Positions 42,170 to 50,490 of a stretch of DNA of 64,000 nucleotides are shown here, in pieces; position 1 is the first letter of the stretch, and the number at the start of each line of letters is the position of its first letter. The DNA is taken from the NCBI GenBank assembly GCA_050304135.1, contig JBNLDC010000012.1:62001-126000 (forward strand). Reading direction: 5' to 3'. Under the pieces are notes generated by a model. The model was not told where the DNA came from. It saw nothing but the letters and a program-made list of their open reading frames with translations, and did not search any database. Made by a program: the position numbers and the translations under genes. Origin of the DNA: JAFGNB01 sp050304135. Its GTDB lineage: Bacteria; Fibrobacterota; Chitinivibrionia; Chitinivibrionales; Chitinispirillaceae.

Positions 42170-42943
42170 ATGAGACCTAAAAAACATCTGGGACAGCATT
42201 TCCTCACCGCACCTTCTTACGCCCGCCGAATAGCGGAATCTGTACCCGCAGGTCCCACCGATAACGTTATGGAGATTGGGCCGGGCCAGGGTGCAATGAG
42301 TATATTTCTGAAGGAACGTTTTCCGTCGTTTCACCTGGTTGAGGTTGATCCGGCCGCCATTGAGACATTGCAAGAAAAACTCGGTAGCGGCGCGTTTACA
42401 CTTCATCAAGCGGATATTCTTGAATTTGATTTTAAAAACGCCGGATTTCCTTTGCATGTGGTCGGTAATCTGCCATATGTCATCGGGGCACATATCATCA
42501 GGAAAACACTCGGGTACGGTAACAATATTCTTTCATGCACCTTCATGGTACAGCGGGAAGTGGCTGAACGCATTGTTGCCGGACCGCATACGAAGAGAAA
42601 CGGGTTTCTTTCGGTGTTCTGTTCCTTTTTCGGAAAACCAAAACTGCTGTTCCATGTACCACCGGGAGCTTTTTTCCCTCGTCCCAATGTAGATTCGTCG
42701 GTGTTTCGCATTATTGTCGAAAAAAGGATCGAACAGAAACTGCACCGTGATGAGTGGGAGTGTTTTTTCGCACTGGTAAGCAGGGGATATCAGCAGCGAC
42801 GTAAAAAACTGGTGAATGCGCTGTCAATTGACGGGGAGGAAAAAGAGAAAATGCAGTCGGCGCTCAGTGCGATACATGCGGAGGATGCCCGCGCGGAAGA
42901 CCTGGACGCAAACCGCTGGTTGGAGTTGTTCCGGCAGATATGA
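42170..42943 (+). CDS. rsmA: 16S rRNA dimethyladenosine transferase (RsmA/KsgA)
   Basis: A 257-residue methyltransferase that dimethylates A1518 and A1519 of 16S rRNA late in 30S assembly. The signatures are RPKKHLGQHFL at the start, MEIGPGQGAMS (SAM binding), NLPYVIGAHI (catalytic NLPY) and FVPPGAFFPRPNVDSS-like sequence near residue 170. Length is standard. I took the ATG at 42170; an in-frame TTG at 42164 is weaker. It overlaps a possible start of the next gene as ATGA. Confidence 0.96.
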   Translation: MRPKKHLGQHFLTAPSYARRIAESVPAGPTDNVMEIGPGQGAMSIFLKERFPSFHLVEVDPAAIETLQEKLGSGAFTLHQADILEFDFKNAGFPLHVVGNLPYVIGAHIIRKTLGYGNNILSCTFMVQREVAERIVAGPHTKRNGFLSVFCSFFGKPKLLFHVPPGAFFPRPNVDSSVFRIIVEKRIEQKLHRDEWECFFALVSRGYQQRRKKLVNALSIDGEEKEKMQSALSAIHAEDARAEDLDANRWLELFRQI

Positions 42944-43062
42944 ACTTCTCGTTCCGGAATATTCCTGAAAGAACACTGTTTAGAAAGGGTGTCGCATCGG
43001 CACGTTTGATTGTTGCGGGTGGAAATAGTGCCTTAAAACTCCGAATACCTTCCATTGGAAGA

Positions 43063-45192
43063 ATGCCGCATACTGATTGTAAAAAAACGACACGTTTGCT
43101 GGAAAAGGTGGTCGGTCGGGTAGTTCTGATTTTTACCCTTCTGGCTATAACATCCCCGGCAGTTGCCGCTACTGATTTCTGGCCCGGGTATATGGTCAAT
43201 CACGATTCTCTGGAAGCGGTAACGGAACGTGACAGTACGGTTTCCTCCGATGATACAGTCGTAGAAACAGAATACACCGGGACTTCCTCCGGCGCTGCAG
43301 CCGACGAAAACGCAGCTGGCTCGTCGCTCTCGGTTACGAGTACTACGTCAATGTATCAGATTTTCAAGACGAGAAATCGGCTCGATTGGGAACAGAATTT
43401 TAACCAGGGTATTCTGACGCAAACCGCTGATTACCGTTATGAACAGATAAGTGCGCGGAGCAGTATACAATCCGCAGATCTCTCAGGGATAATCCTGTAT
43501 AACAATGTGGTAACGGAAGGTCTTGCGGCCGGTATTGACTGGTCGCCCGTAGTCTCGTATACCAGTACTCCGGGAATTCTGCAGTCAAACGTTGATGTCG
43601 GTCCTTTAATGAGACACTCCCTTTTATCGGTTCCGTATCAGGTGCGCATGGGGGTTTACGGATACGGGTGGAGCGATACACTGGAGGCGTTTCGCAATCT
43701 TACGACGGGCAGTCTGCACGGGAATCCGGGTATCTATGGCTCGGTAGCAATCGGCAATCCACTGGAACCGATCGGATCAGTTCCGCTCTACCTCAGTATC
43801 AATGCCGATGGTCGTACACTCAACGGCAGTAATCTCGGTCTGATGACCGCATCGGCACTCTATTGCACCCCACTGGCACATCTGGGTGATTCTCTGTTTC
43901 TGCATGTGGGAGATTCTCTCACTAACGGAAGAGAATTGTACCTGGGTGAGTATGAAGGAAAATCGTTCTACAGTAACACTTCATGGCGGCTCAACCACTC
44001 GTTCTCCGGTACGGCCGGAGTGAAACTGATTCAACGTTTTGGTATAACCCCTCGGTTGTATTACCGGTATTTTATCAATACGATTGCCTATCCTGACAAA
44101 ACGATTTCTCTCGATGATCAGCTGCGAAGGGGGTATCAATTCGGTTTTGCAGGAAACACCGATGATGAACGCCGTCTTTCCTATCAGGGGGGGCTGGAAA
44201 TTAAAAAGGAATTCGAAGATTGGCTTTTCAGAAGAGATTTCACCTCGTTCGATCCGGTTACCCGAACCGACAGCAGTGCGTTGCTTATCAACCAGAGTGA
44301 CCACCACAGCAGCGCTATAAGGACGACAAACAATGTGAAACTGGTGCTTCCACACGATCTGAGTATGGTCTATCAACTGACCGCTTTAAAGGATTCCAAA
44401 GAGTACAATAAAACTCCTCAGGGAAAGTTTAATCGTGACGAGATGGATCGGGTTCAGATTTACAATAAACTCGCCCTGCGGTATGAGCGGGATTCGCTTT
44501 CCTATATCGATATATATGGTCAAACCGGGAAGTTGTACCATTACTATTTCAGTGAAGAGCAGAGTGCTGGAAGTAAAATAACAAGGGAGCACCGTATCGG
44601 GTTTGACATTGGTGTTTCTGCCGGCCCCTTTACTCTGAGGGAACACTGCTATGGGGATGTCGAGGTTGCAGAGATGCGGTATCCCGTTAACCTTCCTCCT
44701 TACGCGCGGGATATCACCTCAACATTAGTGGGAAATCTGAAAGTCATTGAAAACCGGTTGCATATAACCGGAAAATGGGTTGAAATGTATCATGACGATG
44801 GCTACTGGTATGCAGAGGAGTATTGGCCGGACTCGATTGATCTTGATCATGAATTCTATGCAATTCAGCAGAAAAATACTCAATACTGGATCGATTTCGC
44901 CTGTGAACTCTTCTGGGGAAACGGAAAAGTGATCGCCGGTACCCTCCTGCATGATGTGTTCCTGCGTCAATGGCGATGGAACTACGACGACAAAGGCGAA
45001 AGAAGCGGTTCCTACCTCGTCAGCGAACTTGATACCGGTTATGATATTGAGCCATACTGTTCATTTGAGTGGCAGACGTCATGGTCGCTTGTATCGGCAA
45101 AACTCAGGCGTATTATCAATACCGGCGACCGTGACCGGTTCCGTTTTGATAAAAACTGGGATTTTTTACTTTCAATCCAAATGGTATTTTAG
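43063..45192 (+). CDS. Large outer-membrane protein, probably beta-barrel
   Basis: A protein of about 709 residues. A signal peptide (RVVLIFTLLAITSPAVAA) leads into a serine- and threonine-rich linker, then long runs of alternating strands rich in tyrosine and aspartate, as in 20-plus-strand barrels. It ends in an aromatic strand, LLSIQMVF, the expected C-terminal signal. The frame opens at an ATG (42940) that overlaps the rsmA stop, but that would place the signal peptide 55 residues in. I therefore prefer 43063, although its ribosome site (GGAAGA) is too close. I recognise no family. Confidence 0.7.
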   Translation: MPHTDCKKTTRLLEKVVGRVVLIFTLLAITSPAVAATDFWPGYMVNHDSLEAVTERDSTVSSDDTVVETEYTGTSSGAAADENAAGSSLSVTSTTSMYQIFKTRNRLDWEQNFNQGILTQTADYRYEQISARSSIQSADLSGIILYNNVVTEGLAAGIDWSPVVSYTSTPGILQSNVDVGPLMRHSLLSVPYQVRMGVYGYGWSDTLEAFRNLTTGSLHGNPGIYGSVAIGNPLEPIGSVPLYLSINADGRTLNGSNLGLMTASALYCTPLAHLGDSLFLHVGDSLTNGRELYLGEYEGKSFYSNTSWRLNHSFSGTAGVKLIQRFGITPRLYYRYFINTIAYPDKTISLDDQLRRGYQFGFAGNTDDERRLSYQGGLEIKKEFEDWLFRRDFTSFDPVTRTDSSALLINQSDHHSSAIRTTNNVKLVLPHDLSMVYQLTALKDSKEYNKTPQGKFNRDEMDRVQIYNKLALRYERDSLSYIDIYGQTGKLYHYYFSEEQSAGSKITREHRIGFDIGVSAGPFTLREHCYGDVEVAEMRYPVNLPPYARDITSTLVGNLKVIENRLHITGKWVEMYHDDGYWYAEEYWPDSIDLDHEFYAIQQKNTQYWIDFACELFWGNGKVIAGTLLHDVFLRQWRWNYDDKGERSGSYLVSELDTGYDIEPYCSFEWQTSWSLVSAKLRRIINTGDRDRFRFDKNWDFLLSIQMVF

Positions 45193-45215
45193 TTGATGAC
45201 GTTCAAGGAGGTCGA

Positions 45216-45701
45216 TTGAATCGGTTGTACCTGATGCTGACAATAATTGCTGCGGTGAACGGATGCGGACTGTTTACGCCGAGAACCGATTTTGAAGATC
45301 CGGTGATTGGTACTGAAGATTATTTCAATTTCGCCACACTGATTGAAGGTGCCAAGGAGAATTTCTCAAAACTTGACTGGTATGAATTGTTCGACGATCA
45401 GTTTGAATATCTGAATGTGCGTCTTGCCAATGTCGAATATGATAAAACTGCAATGATAAACCATCTATCGCAGCAACATGCGATCCACGGGGATGCCGAG
45501 GTCGTATGGAGCAACACGGATGATTTTCTCAAAACACAGGATACCATTACGCTGAGTAATGTACGTTATTCCGTTCAGACAGGAAACAGTACCTTTATGG
45601 GGTCAAGCCGGTTTGTGATTGTGCGTTCGAATACTATCTGGCGGATTGCATCGTGGATTGATGAGCCGGAAACGGATCCGTTTTTCTCACGGGCGGAGTA
45701 A
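45216..45701 (+). CDS. NTF2-like lipoprotein 1
   Basis: A 161-residue lipoprotein with lipobox AVNGC near residue 17. The mature domain has an N-terminal helix (LIEGAKENFSKLDWYELF) and strands ending in IWRIASWID, a layout typical of NTF2/SnoaL-like cone folds. It starts at TTG (45216), decided by a strong AAGGAGG five bases upstream. It follows the large barrel gene and precedes a related lipoprotein gene by two bases, so the three are probably one unit. Ligand unknown. Confidence 0.7.
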   Translation: MNRLYLMLTIIAAVNGCGLFTPRTDFEDPVIGTEDYFNFATLIEGAKENFSKLDWYELFDDQFEYLNVRLANVEYDKTAMINHLSQQHAIHGDAEVVWSNTDDFLKTQDTITLSNVRYSVQTGNSTFMGSSRFVIVRSNTIWRIASWIDEPETDPFFSRAE

Positions 45702-45703
45702 AA

Positions 45704-46330
45704 GTGATTACACGAAAAGTGGACATCCTGATTGTTGTATTCCTGCTGGTCAGCGCATGCCGGAATCCCTTTCTCCCTCCAACGGGAGTGCCGGTTGATG
45801 ACACCGGCCCTCTGCGGGCAACTCCGCAGGGAGTTATAACACAACTTGTTGATGCTTATGAAAACAGACAGATAGATCTATACCAGGATCTTTTTCCGAC
45901 TGACGACTCGTTTAAATTTTATGTTTCTCCCGCGTTTGTTGACAGCTATAAAATCCGGTATAAAGAACCAAGTGAACCAGGGGACAGTCTACTGCAATTC
46001 GTGTCTCAATCCGGCCGTTATTATTACTGGACCCAGGAAGTGGAAGTTGCCAACACTAAACGACTTTTCACAGGTGCCTTGAGCATTGAATTCAGCAGAA
46101 AGCCGTCGATTCAGAATTTGCGAAAATTTGTTGTCGACGGCGACAGTCTGGCGGAAATAAATGTGGGGGGAGGAATTCTGGAAATAGGAGTGTATCTTGA
46201 CATCTACACCATTAAAGTTTATCCGGTATACGTTGATGAACAGATCTTTCTTCTTGCAAAAGATGAAAAAGATCTCTGGGTAATACGAAAGTGGTACGAT
46301 TTCAGCACTGAGAAAGATATCAATGAGTAG
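45704..46330 (+). CDS. NTF2-like lipoprotein 2
   Basis: A 208-residue lipoprotein with lipobox LVSAC near residue 19. The mature part opens with a helix (VITQLVDAYENRQIDLYQDLF) like that of the previous gene and ends in LWVIRKWYDF, the matching final strand. Between them lies a longer insert of strands. It starts at GTG (45704), two bases after the previous stop. The pair look like diverged duplicates. Function unknown. Confidence 0.7.
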   Translation: MITRKVDILIVVFLLVSACRNPFLPPTGVPVDDTGPLRATPQGVITQLVDAYENRQIDLYQDLFPTDDSFKFYVSPAFVDSYKIRYKEPSEPGDSLLQFVSQSGRYYYWTQEVEVANTKRLFTGALSIEFSRKPSIQNLRKFVVDGDSLAEINVGGGILEIGVYLDIYTIKVYPVYVDEQIFLLAKDEKDLWVIRKWYDFSTEKDINE

Positions 46331-46355
46331 TTGTATCCCTCTCTTACCGATCAGC

Positions 46356-47909
46356 TCATCTTCCCGGTTTAAACAGGGATATAAGTCTGCAGAACTCATC
46401 GATCCATCTCCTGAGGAACAGCGGACAGACCGGTTTGATGCTTTGAAGAAGGTGAAAATCCTCTTTTTCAAAGGTTCCCAGAACAAGTGATCCCGTCAGG
46501 TAGACAAATGCTCCCGCGACAATTGCCGTAATAAATCCCGGCAGTTCTCCATTCTGCAGGATGATCAGTTCCATCACAATTCCCATAATGATGGTTGCAA
46601 AAGCGATTTTTGAGAGTGAAACGATGGGATACCGCAGGCGCATCGTTCTGCAGGTGTACAGAAGACCTCCGGCAGATCCGAGGATGGTTGTTATACCGTA
46701 ACAGACAGCTGCGCCGGTTGCTCCGTATCGTTTGATGAGAACCACATCGAGTGTGATATTGATCACCGCTAGAATGGCACCGAACCGGTATATAAATGCC
46801 TGTTTGTCAAATCCGTACAGCACCGCCGAGGCTGGATTGGACAACGTTGCGATGATGGATGATATGAATATTATCTGCAGAGAACGCTGGGCGTGGATGA
46901 ACTCATGGCCGTAGAGAAAATGGATAAGCTGGTAGGCGAGAATCATGCCGGCGACACCGACCGGAAACGTGAAAAAAGCAAGATATCGCGTGGATAGAAA
47001 AAAAAGCCGGCGCATTTTATGTTTACTGCCTGAACCGTAGAATGAGGACATTGCGGGAAACAGCACCCGCCAGAGGGTGGTAGGCAGAATTGAGATGAAT
47101 CGTTGTGCGATGTTGAAGCCCAGGTTGTAAAAACCGATCTCCTGAGAAGTGCACCAGCGCCCGAGGAAGAAATTCTCACTTTTATCCCAGATGATTTTGT
47201 CGCACAGCAGGATCGCGATCACACTTTTATTGTACTCCTGAATACGATTTTTGATACCGGTAGCAAGAGGCTGGTTCGCGTTTCCGGTAAAAATCCCTTC
47301 TTTTCGAAGGACAATAAAATAGAACAGCATGTTAACAAATGAAAATATCAGCATAACGAATAAAAGTCCCGTTATTCCTTTGCCGGTTAGAAGAACCAGA
47401 ATTTTAGCAATAAACGAGAAGGGGGCTATGATCAGATTCGACCAGGTGAAATATTCAAACTTCTGAATTCCTTCAACCGCAGCGCTAAACACGGCGGTAA
47501 TGATTCCGGGAAGTAGTCCCAGGGCGGCAATGAATATAAAAAACGATTCTTTGGGCGAGAAAAAATAGTCGGCCACCGGCGATTTAAAGAAGATGAGAAC
47601 CGCCGTTGCCGCGAGAGTAACCGCGATTTCAATCCGAAGTACGTAAATGATGATCGGGGTATGATTGCCGGAGTCGCTCTTTCCCTGATATTCGGCAATG
47701 AATTTGGTTACCGCATGGATGAGTCCCATACCGATAATCCAGGTGATTGTTCCGGAGAGCCATAGAACCAGGGAGAAAATGCCGTAGTTGGTCGGACCGA
47801 GCTGACGGGCAATCCAGATGGAAATCACCCATGAGGTAAGCATGGTGAACAACGAATTGAAAAGCGAAAAAAGAGAGTTGCGGATCAGGCGGGAACCGGT
47901 GGTATCCAT
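46356..47909 (-). CDS. Polysaccharide flippase (Wzx/MATE-like)
   Basis: A 517-residue inner-membrane protein with about 12-14 spans. The N-terminal RNSLFSLFNSLFTMLTSWV and ARQLGPTNYGIFSLVLW match the polysaccharide biosynthesis/MurJ-Wzx fold. It should flip lipid-linked glycan units. It is the last gene of the glycan block on this strand and starts seven bases after the glycosyltransferase stop. Substrate unknown. Confidence 0.88.
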   Translation of the reverse strand: MDTTGSRLIRNSLFSLFNSLFTMLTSWVISIWIARQLGPTNYGIFSLVLWLSGTITWIIGMGLIHAVTKFIAEYQGKSDSGNHTPIIIYVLRIEIAVTLAATAVLIFFKSPVADYFFSPKESFFIFIAALGLLPGIITAVFSAAVEGIQKFEYFTWSNLIIAPFSFIAKILVLLTGKGITGLLFVMLIFSFVNMLFYFIVLRKEGIFTGNANQPLATGIKNRIQEYNKSVIAILLCDKIIWDKSENFFLGRWCTSQEIGFYNLGFNIAQRFISILPTTLWRVLFPAMSSFYGSGSKHKMRRLFFLSTRYLAFFTFPVGVAGMILAYQLIHFLYGHEFIHAQRSLQIIFISSIIATLSNPASAVLYGFDKQAFIYRFGAILAVINITLDVVLIKRYGATGAAVCYGITTILGSAGGLLYTCRTMRLRYPIVSLSKIAFATIIMGIVMELIILQNGELPGFITAIVAGAFVYLTGSLVLGTFEKEDFHLLQSIKPVCPLFLRRWIDEFCRLISLFKPGR

Positions 47910-47915
47910 CGATGA

Positions 47916-49124
47916 TCACTGTTCCAGAAGTGTACGGTAATAGGTTTCCATCGCGCAGCCGGCTACCTCCGGAGCAACTGTTTCCCGGGTGAATCGGCGT
48001 GCCGCCGGACCGAGACGTTCCTTGCATTCGGGGTGGGTCATCAGGTACTCCATTGTCGATTCGATCGAAGGTGATGAATCCGGTTCGACAAGCAATCCGT
48101 TTTCGTTATGGGTGATAATTTCCGGAAAACCGCCGCACCGGGTTGCAACAACGGCACAGCCGCTTGCCATAGCTTCGAGACACGCATAGGGGAAATTTTC
48201 CCATAATGACGGGAAAAAGGCAACCGCACTGTTCTGAAGATACCGTGCAACCGTGTCGAGGGTGGCATCTTCAATCCAATGGACTTCGTTGTTTTTAGTA
48301 AGATTGTCAATCATGTTTCTGATGCCACTGCCGTAACTGGAACCATCGGGATTGGTGCCGTAAGCTTTACCAAGGAGGGTAAGCCGGGGAAGCTGATAGC
48401 CTTTACCACGACATGACGCATACGCGGTAATAAGGTGGTGTACTCCTTTGCGCCGCTCTATTCTTCCGCTATATACCCACTCGGTACCGGATGATTGGTG
48501 GTAGTTGGCAACTGGAAGCGGATTGGGAATCACCTCAATGGAATTTATGTTCCAGCGGTGTCGTATCTCGGAAACAATGGCATGCGAGGGTGCGGTAAGC
48601 CCGTCGGCGTTAGCGGCAGTAAATTTTTCCAGAAGCGGGAGTACTTTGTAATCACCGAACGGTTCTTTCAGAATATCAAGCTCACGGATCATCTCCCAGG
48701 GAGTGTGCATCCGGATGATTAGCTTGCGTGTCAGGTGTCGTGAGATGAAAAGCCCCTCAGCACCGCACTCCGGAGCTTCGATCACATCAAAGCGGGGATA
48801 CGTTCTGCAGATATTTTTAATGGTACCGGCAACTGCGAGAGCCCAGGATAGGCGAATGAGCGTATGCGGAAACAACCGGGTACACCATTGGCGCAACGGG
48901 TATGCGATCCGAGACCGCGGTAAAGGATAGGGACGTGGAGGAATGCGGTATACCGTCACCTTATTTATTACTGTTGCTGATGTCTGGTCGGTAGTGCTGC
49001 GGCTGAAAACGGTAACCCGGTGCTCTTTTTTTGCCAGGTATTCAGCAATGTGTCTGGAGTAGGTGCCTATTCCACCAAAACCTGTTTCCGGAGGATATTC
49101 GGATGAAATAATACCGATTACCAT
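47916..49124 (-). CDS. Family 4 glycosyltransferase A
   Basis: A 402-residue GT-B enzyme. The N-terminal domain starts MVIGIISSEYPPETGFGGIGTY, the GT4 acceptor-side loop. The C-terminal domain has SGRIERRKGVHHLI, then FFPSLWENFPYACLEAMASG, the nucleotide-sugar-binding EX7E-like region. The ATG at 49124 is 26 codons inside the open frame and gives the family N-terminus. It follows the second GT4 gene by seven bases, and the two are alike in length and motifs. Donor and acceptor unknown. Confidence 0.9.
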   Translation of the reverse strand: MVIGIISSEYPPETGFGGIGTYSRHIAEYLAKKEHRVTVFSRSTTDQTSATVINKVTVYRIPPRPYPLPRSRIAYPLRQWCTRLFPHTLIRLSWALAVAGTIKNICRTYPRFDVIEAPECGAEGLFISRHLTRKLIIRMHTPWEMIRELDILKEPFGDYKVLPLLEKFTAANADGLTAPSHAIVSEIRHRWNINSIEVIPNPLPVANYHQSSGTEWVYSGRIERRKGVHHLITAYASCRGKGYQLPRLTLLGKAYGTNPDGSSYGSGIRNMIDNLTKNNEVHWIEDATLDTVARYLQNSAVAFFPSLWENFPYACLEAMASGCAVVATRCGGFPEIITHNENGLLVEPDSSPSIESTMEYLMTHPECKERLGPAARRFTRETVAPEVAGCAMETYYRTLLEQ

Positions 49125-49131
49125 AGTGTAA

Positions 49132-50340
49132 CTATTTTTCCCGTCCGTTGATGACTGACTGGTAGAATTCAATAGTCGCGGCAATCGAGGTTTCGGAATC
49201 AAACTGGGAACGAATTGTTTTGGATGCGGTTTCTCCTAACCGTTTTGCAAGATCACGGTTTTTATAGAGTTGTCGCACCTGTGCCAGAAGAAGATTTGGG
49301 TGGTCTGGAGGAAACAGAAGGCCACTTGAACCGTGGGTTACCATTTCACTAATTCCACTTCCTTCTGTCGCGATAACAGGAAGACCGGACGCCATTGCCT
49401 CAAGCAGCACATATGAACAGTTTTCAAAAAGAGACGGAAAAAGCAACATCGATGAGCTTGCATATAAAGCACGGAGTTTTTGTGCCGGCAGTGGTCCGGG
49501 AAACCAGACCCGGTCACGTTCATAGGGTTCCAGTAGTTGTTCAATCGAACGACGATAGTTGACAGAATTTCCGATTTCCGTTTCACCCGCTATGGTAACC
49601 GAAACGTCCGGACCTATGGCGAGAATATCTTTAATGGTGTTAAGGATGATTACCGCACCTTTGCGTTGTTCAAGACGCCCGGAAAAAAGAATGTCGAAAC
49701 GGTTGTCAGGTCGTTGAATCCAGGGAACTGCGGAAAACTCGGAAAAATTAAATGGATTTCGGATCATACTCAAGGATGTTTCCGGGAGTTGGTACATTGC
49801 GCACACCTGACTTTTCAGGGCGTTGCTGGGTACTTTAAATCCGGTGGCATGTCTGATTCCTTTTTGTTCAAACTGATACATTCGATGTCGCGATACCGTG
49901 GAATGCACACCATTGAGTTTGTCGACTAATTGTGATGGCGTGTGGAACGTGACGACACAGGGCGGAACGCACTTGACAGGGTAGGCGGCTGCTAATCCTC
50001 CGTACTCCGGGATATCGACTATGTCAAGGCCATCGGATTGATGAAGTTTCCGGATACACTGGGCAACTGAACGCGCATGGCCCGCTTCCCATGCAAGTGG
50101 TGTTCTGAAGTATCGTTCCAGCAACCGGATGAATGGATTCAAGCTTTTTTTAAATCCGTACCGGTGAAACCTGACCGACAGAGGGAAATGCGCCGGACTG
50201 ATCGGCGATCGGGTGAAGACGTGAACCGTATGGCCGAGAGTGGAAAGCAAGCGGGCGAGGGTATAGGTGTACGTGGCAATACCACCGTGGTCGGTTCCGG
50301 ATGGGGAAGGGTATTCGGAGTTTACTATCGCTATTTTCAT
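49132..50340 (-). CDS. Family 4 glycosyltransferase B
   Basis: A 402-residue GT-B enzyme and tandem paralogue of the next gene. It begins MKIAIVNSEYPSPSG with the GGIATYTYTL loop and carries SGRLEQRKGAVII, then LFPSLFENCSYVLLEAMASG. The ATG at 50340 lies 21 codons inside the frame and fits the family. A repeated ATACCATGAT element lies 36-66 bases upstream, so this may be the first gene of the GT4-GT4-flippase unit. Confidence 0.9.
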   Translation of the reverse strand: MKIAIVNSEYPSPSGTDHGGIATYTYTLARLLSTLGHTVHVFTRSPISPAHFPLSVRFHRYGFKKSLNPFIRLLERYFRTPLAWEAGHARSVAQCIRKLHQSDGLDIVDIPEYGGLAAAYPVKCVPPCVVTFHTPSQLVDKLNGVHSTVSRHRMYQFEQKGIRHATGFKVPSNALKSQVCAMYQLPETSLSMIRNPFNFSEFSAVPWIQRPDNRFDILFSGRLEQRKGAVIILNTIKDILAIGPDVSVTIAGETEIGNSVNYRRSIEQLLEPYERDRVWFPGPLPAQKLRALYASSSMLLFPSLFENCSYVLLEAMASGLPVIATEGSGISEMVTHGSSGLLFPPDHPNLLLAQVRQLYKNRDLAKRLGETASKTIRSQFDSETSIAATIEFYQSVINGREK

Positions 50341-50376
50341 GGCACTGTATTGGTAAACGGTTTCTGACCTAAAAGT

Positions 50377-50406
50377 ATACCATGATGTGTGCGACGATAC
50401 CATGAT
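50377..50406. repeat. Two ATACCATGAT boxes 20 bases apart
   Basis: ATACCATGAT occurs at 50377-50386 and 50397-50406, exactly 20 bases apart, upstream of the GT4 unit. The reverse complement ATCATGGTAT also lies at 29549-29558 upstream of the trans-sulfuration gene. An operator is possible. Confidence 0.45.
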
Positions 50407-50420
50407 TAACCGTGGTGAGT

Positions 50421-50457
50421 AAAAAAAAGAAAGCCTTCCGCACTGCGGAAGGCTTTC
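50421..50457 (-). terminator. Rho-independent terminator for the barrel-TPR gene
   Basis: A perfect 13-base-pair stem (50429-50441 with 50445-50457, loop ACT) reads into a run of eight Ts on the minus strand. It ends the transcript of the gene at 50491. Confidence 0.93.
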
Positions 50458-50490
50458 CAGGTTAATTGTTAAAGAGGTGGCAGTGCCGGA

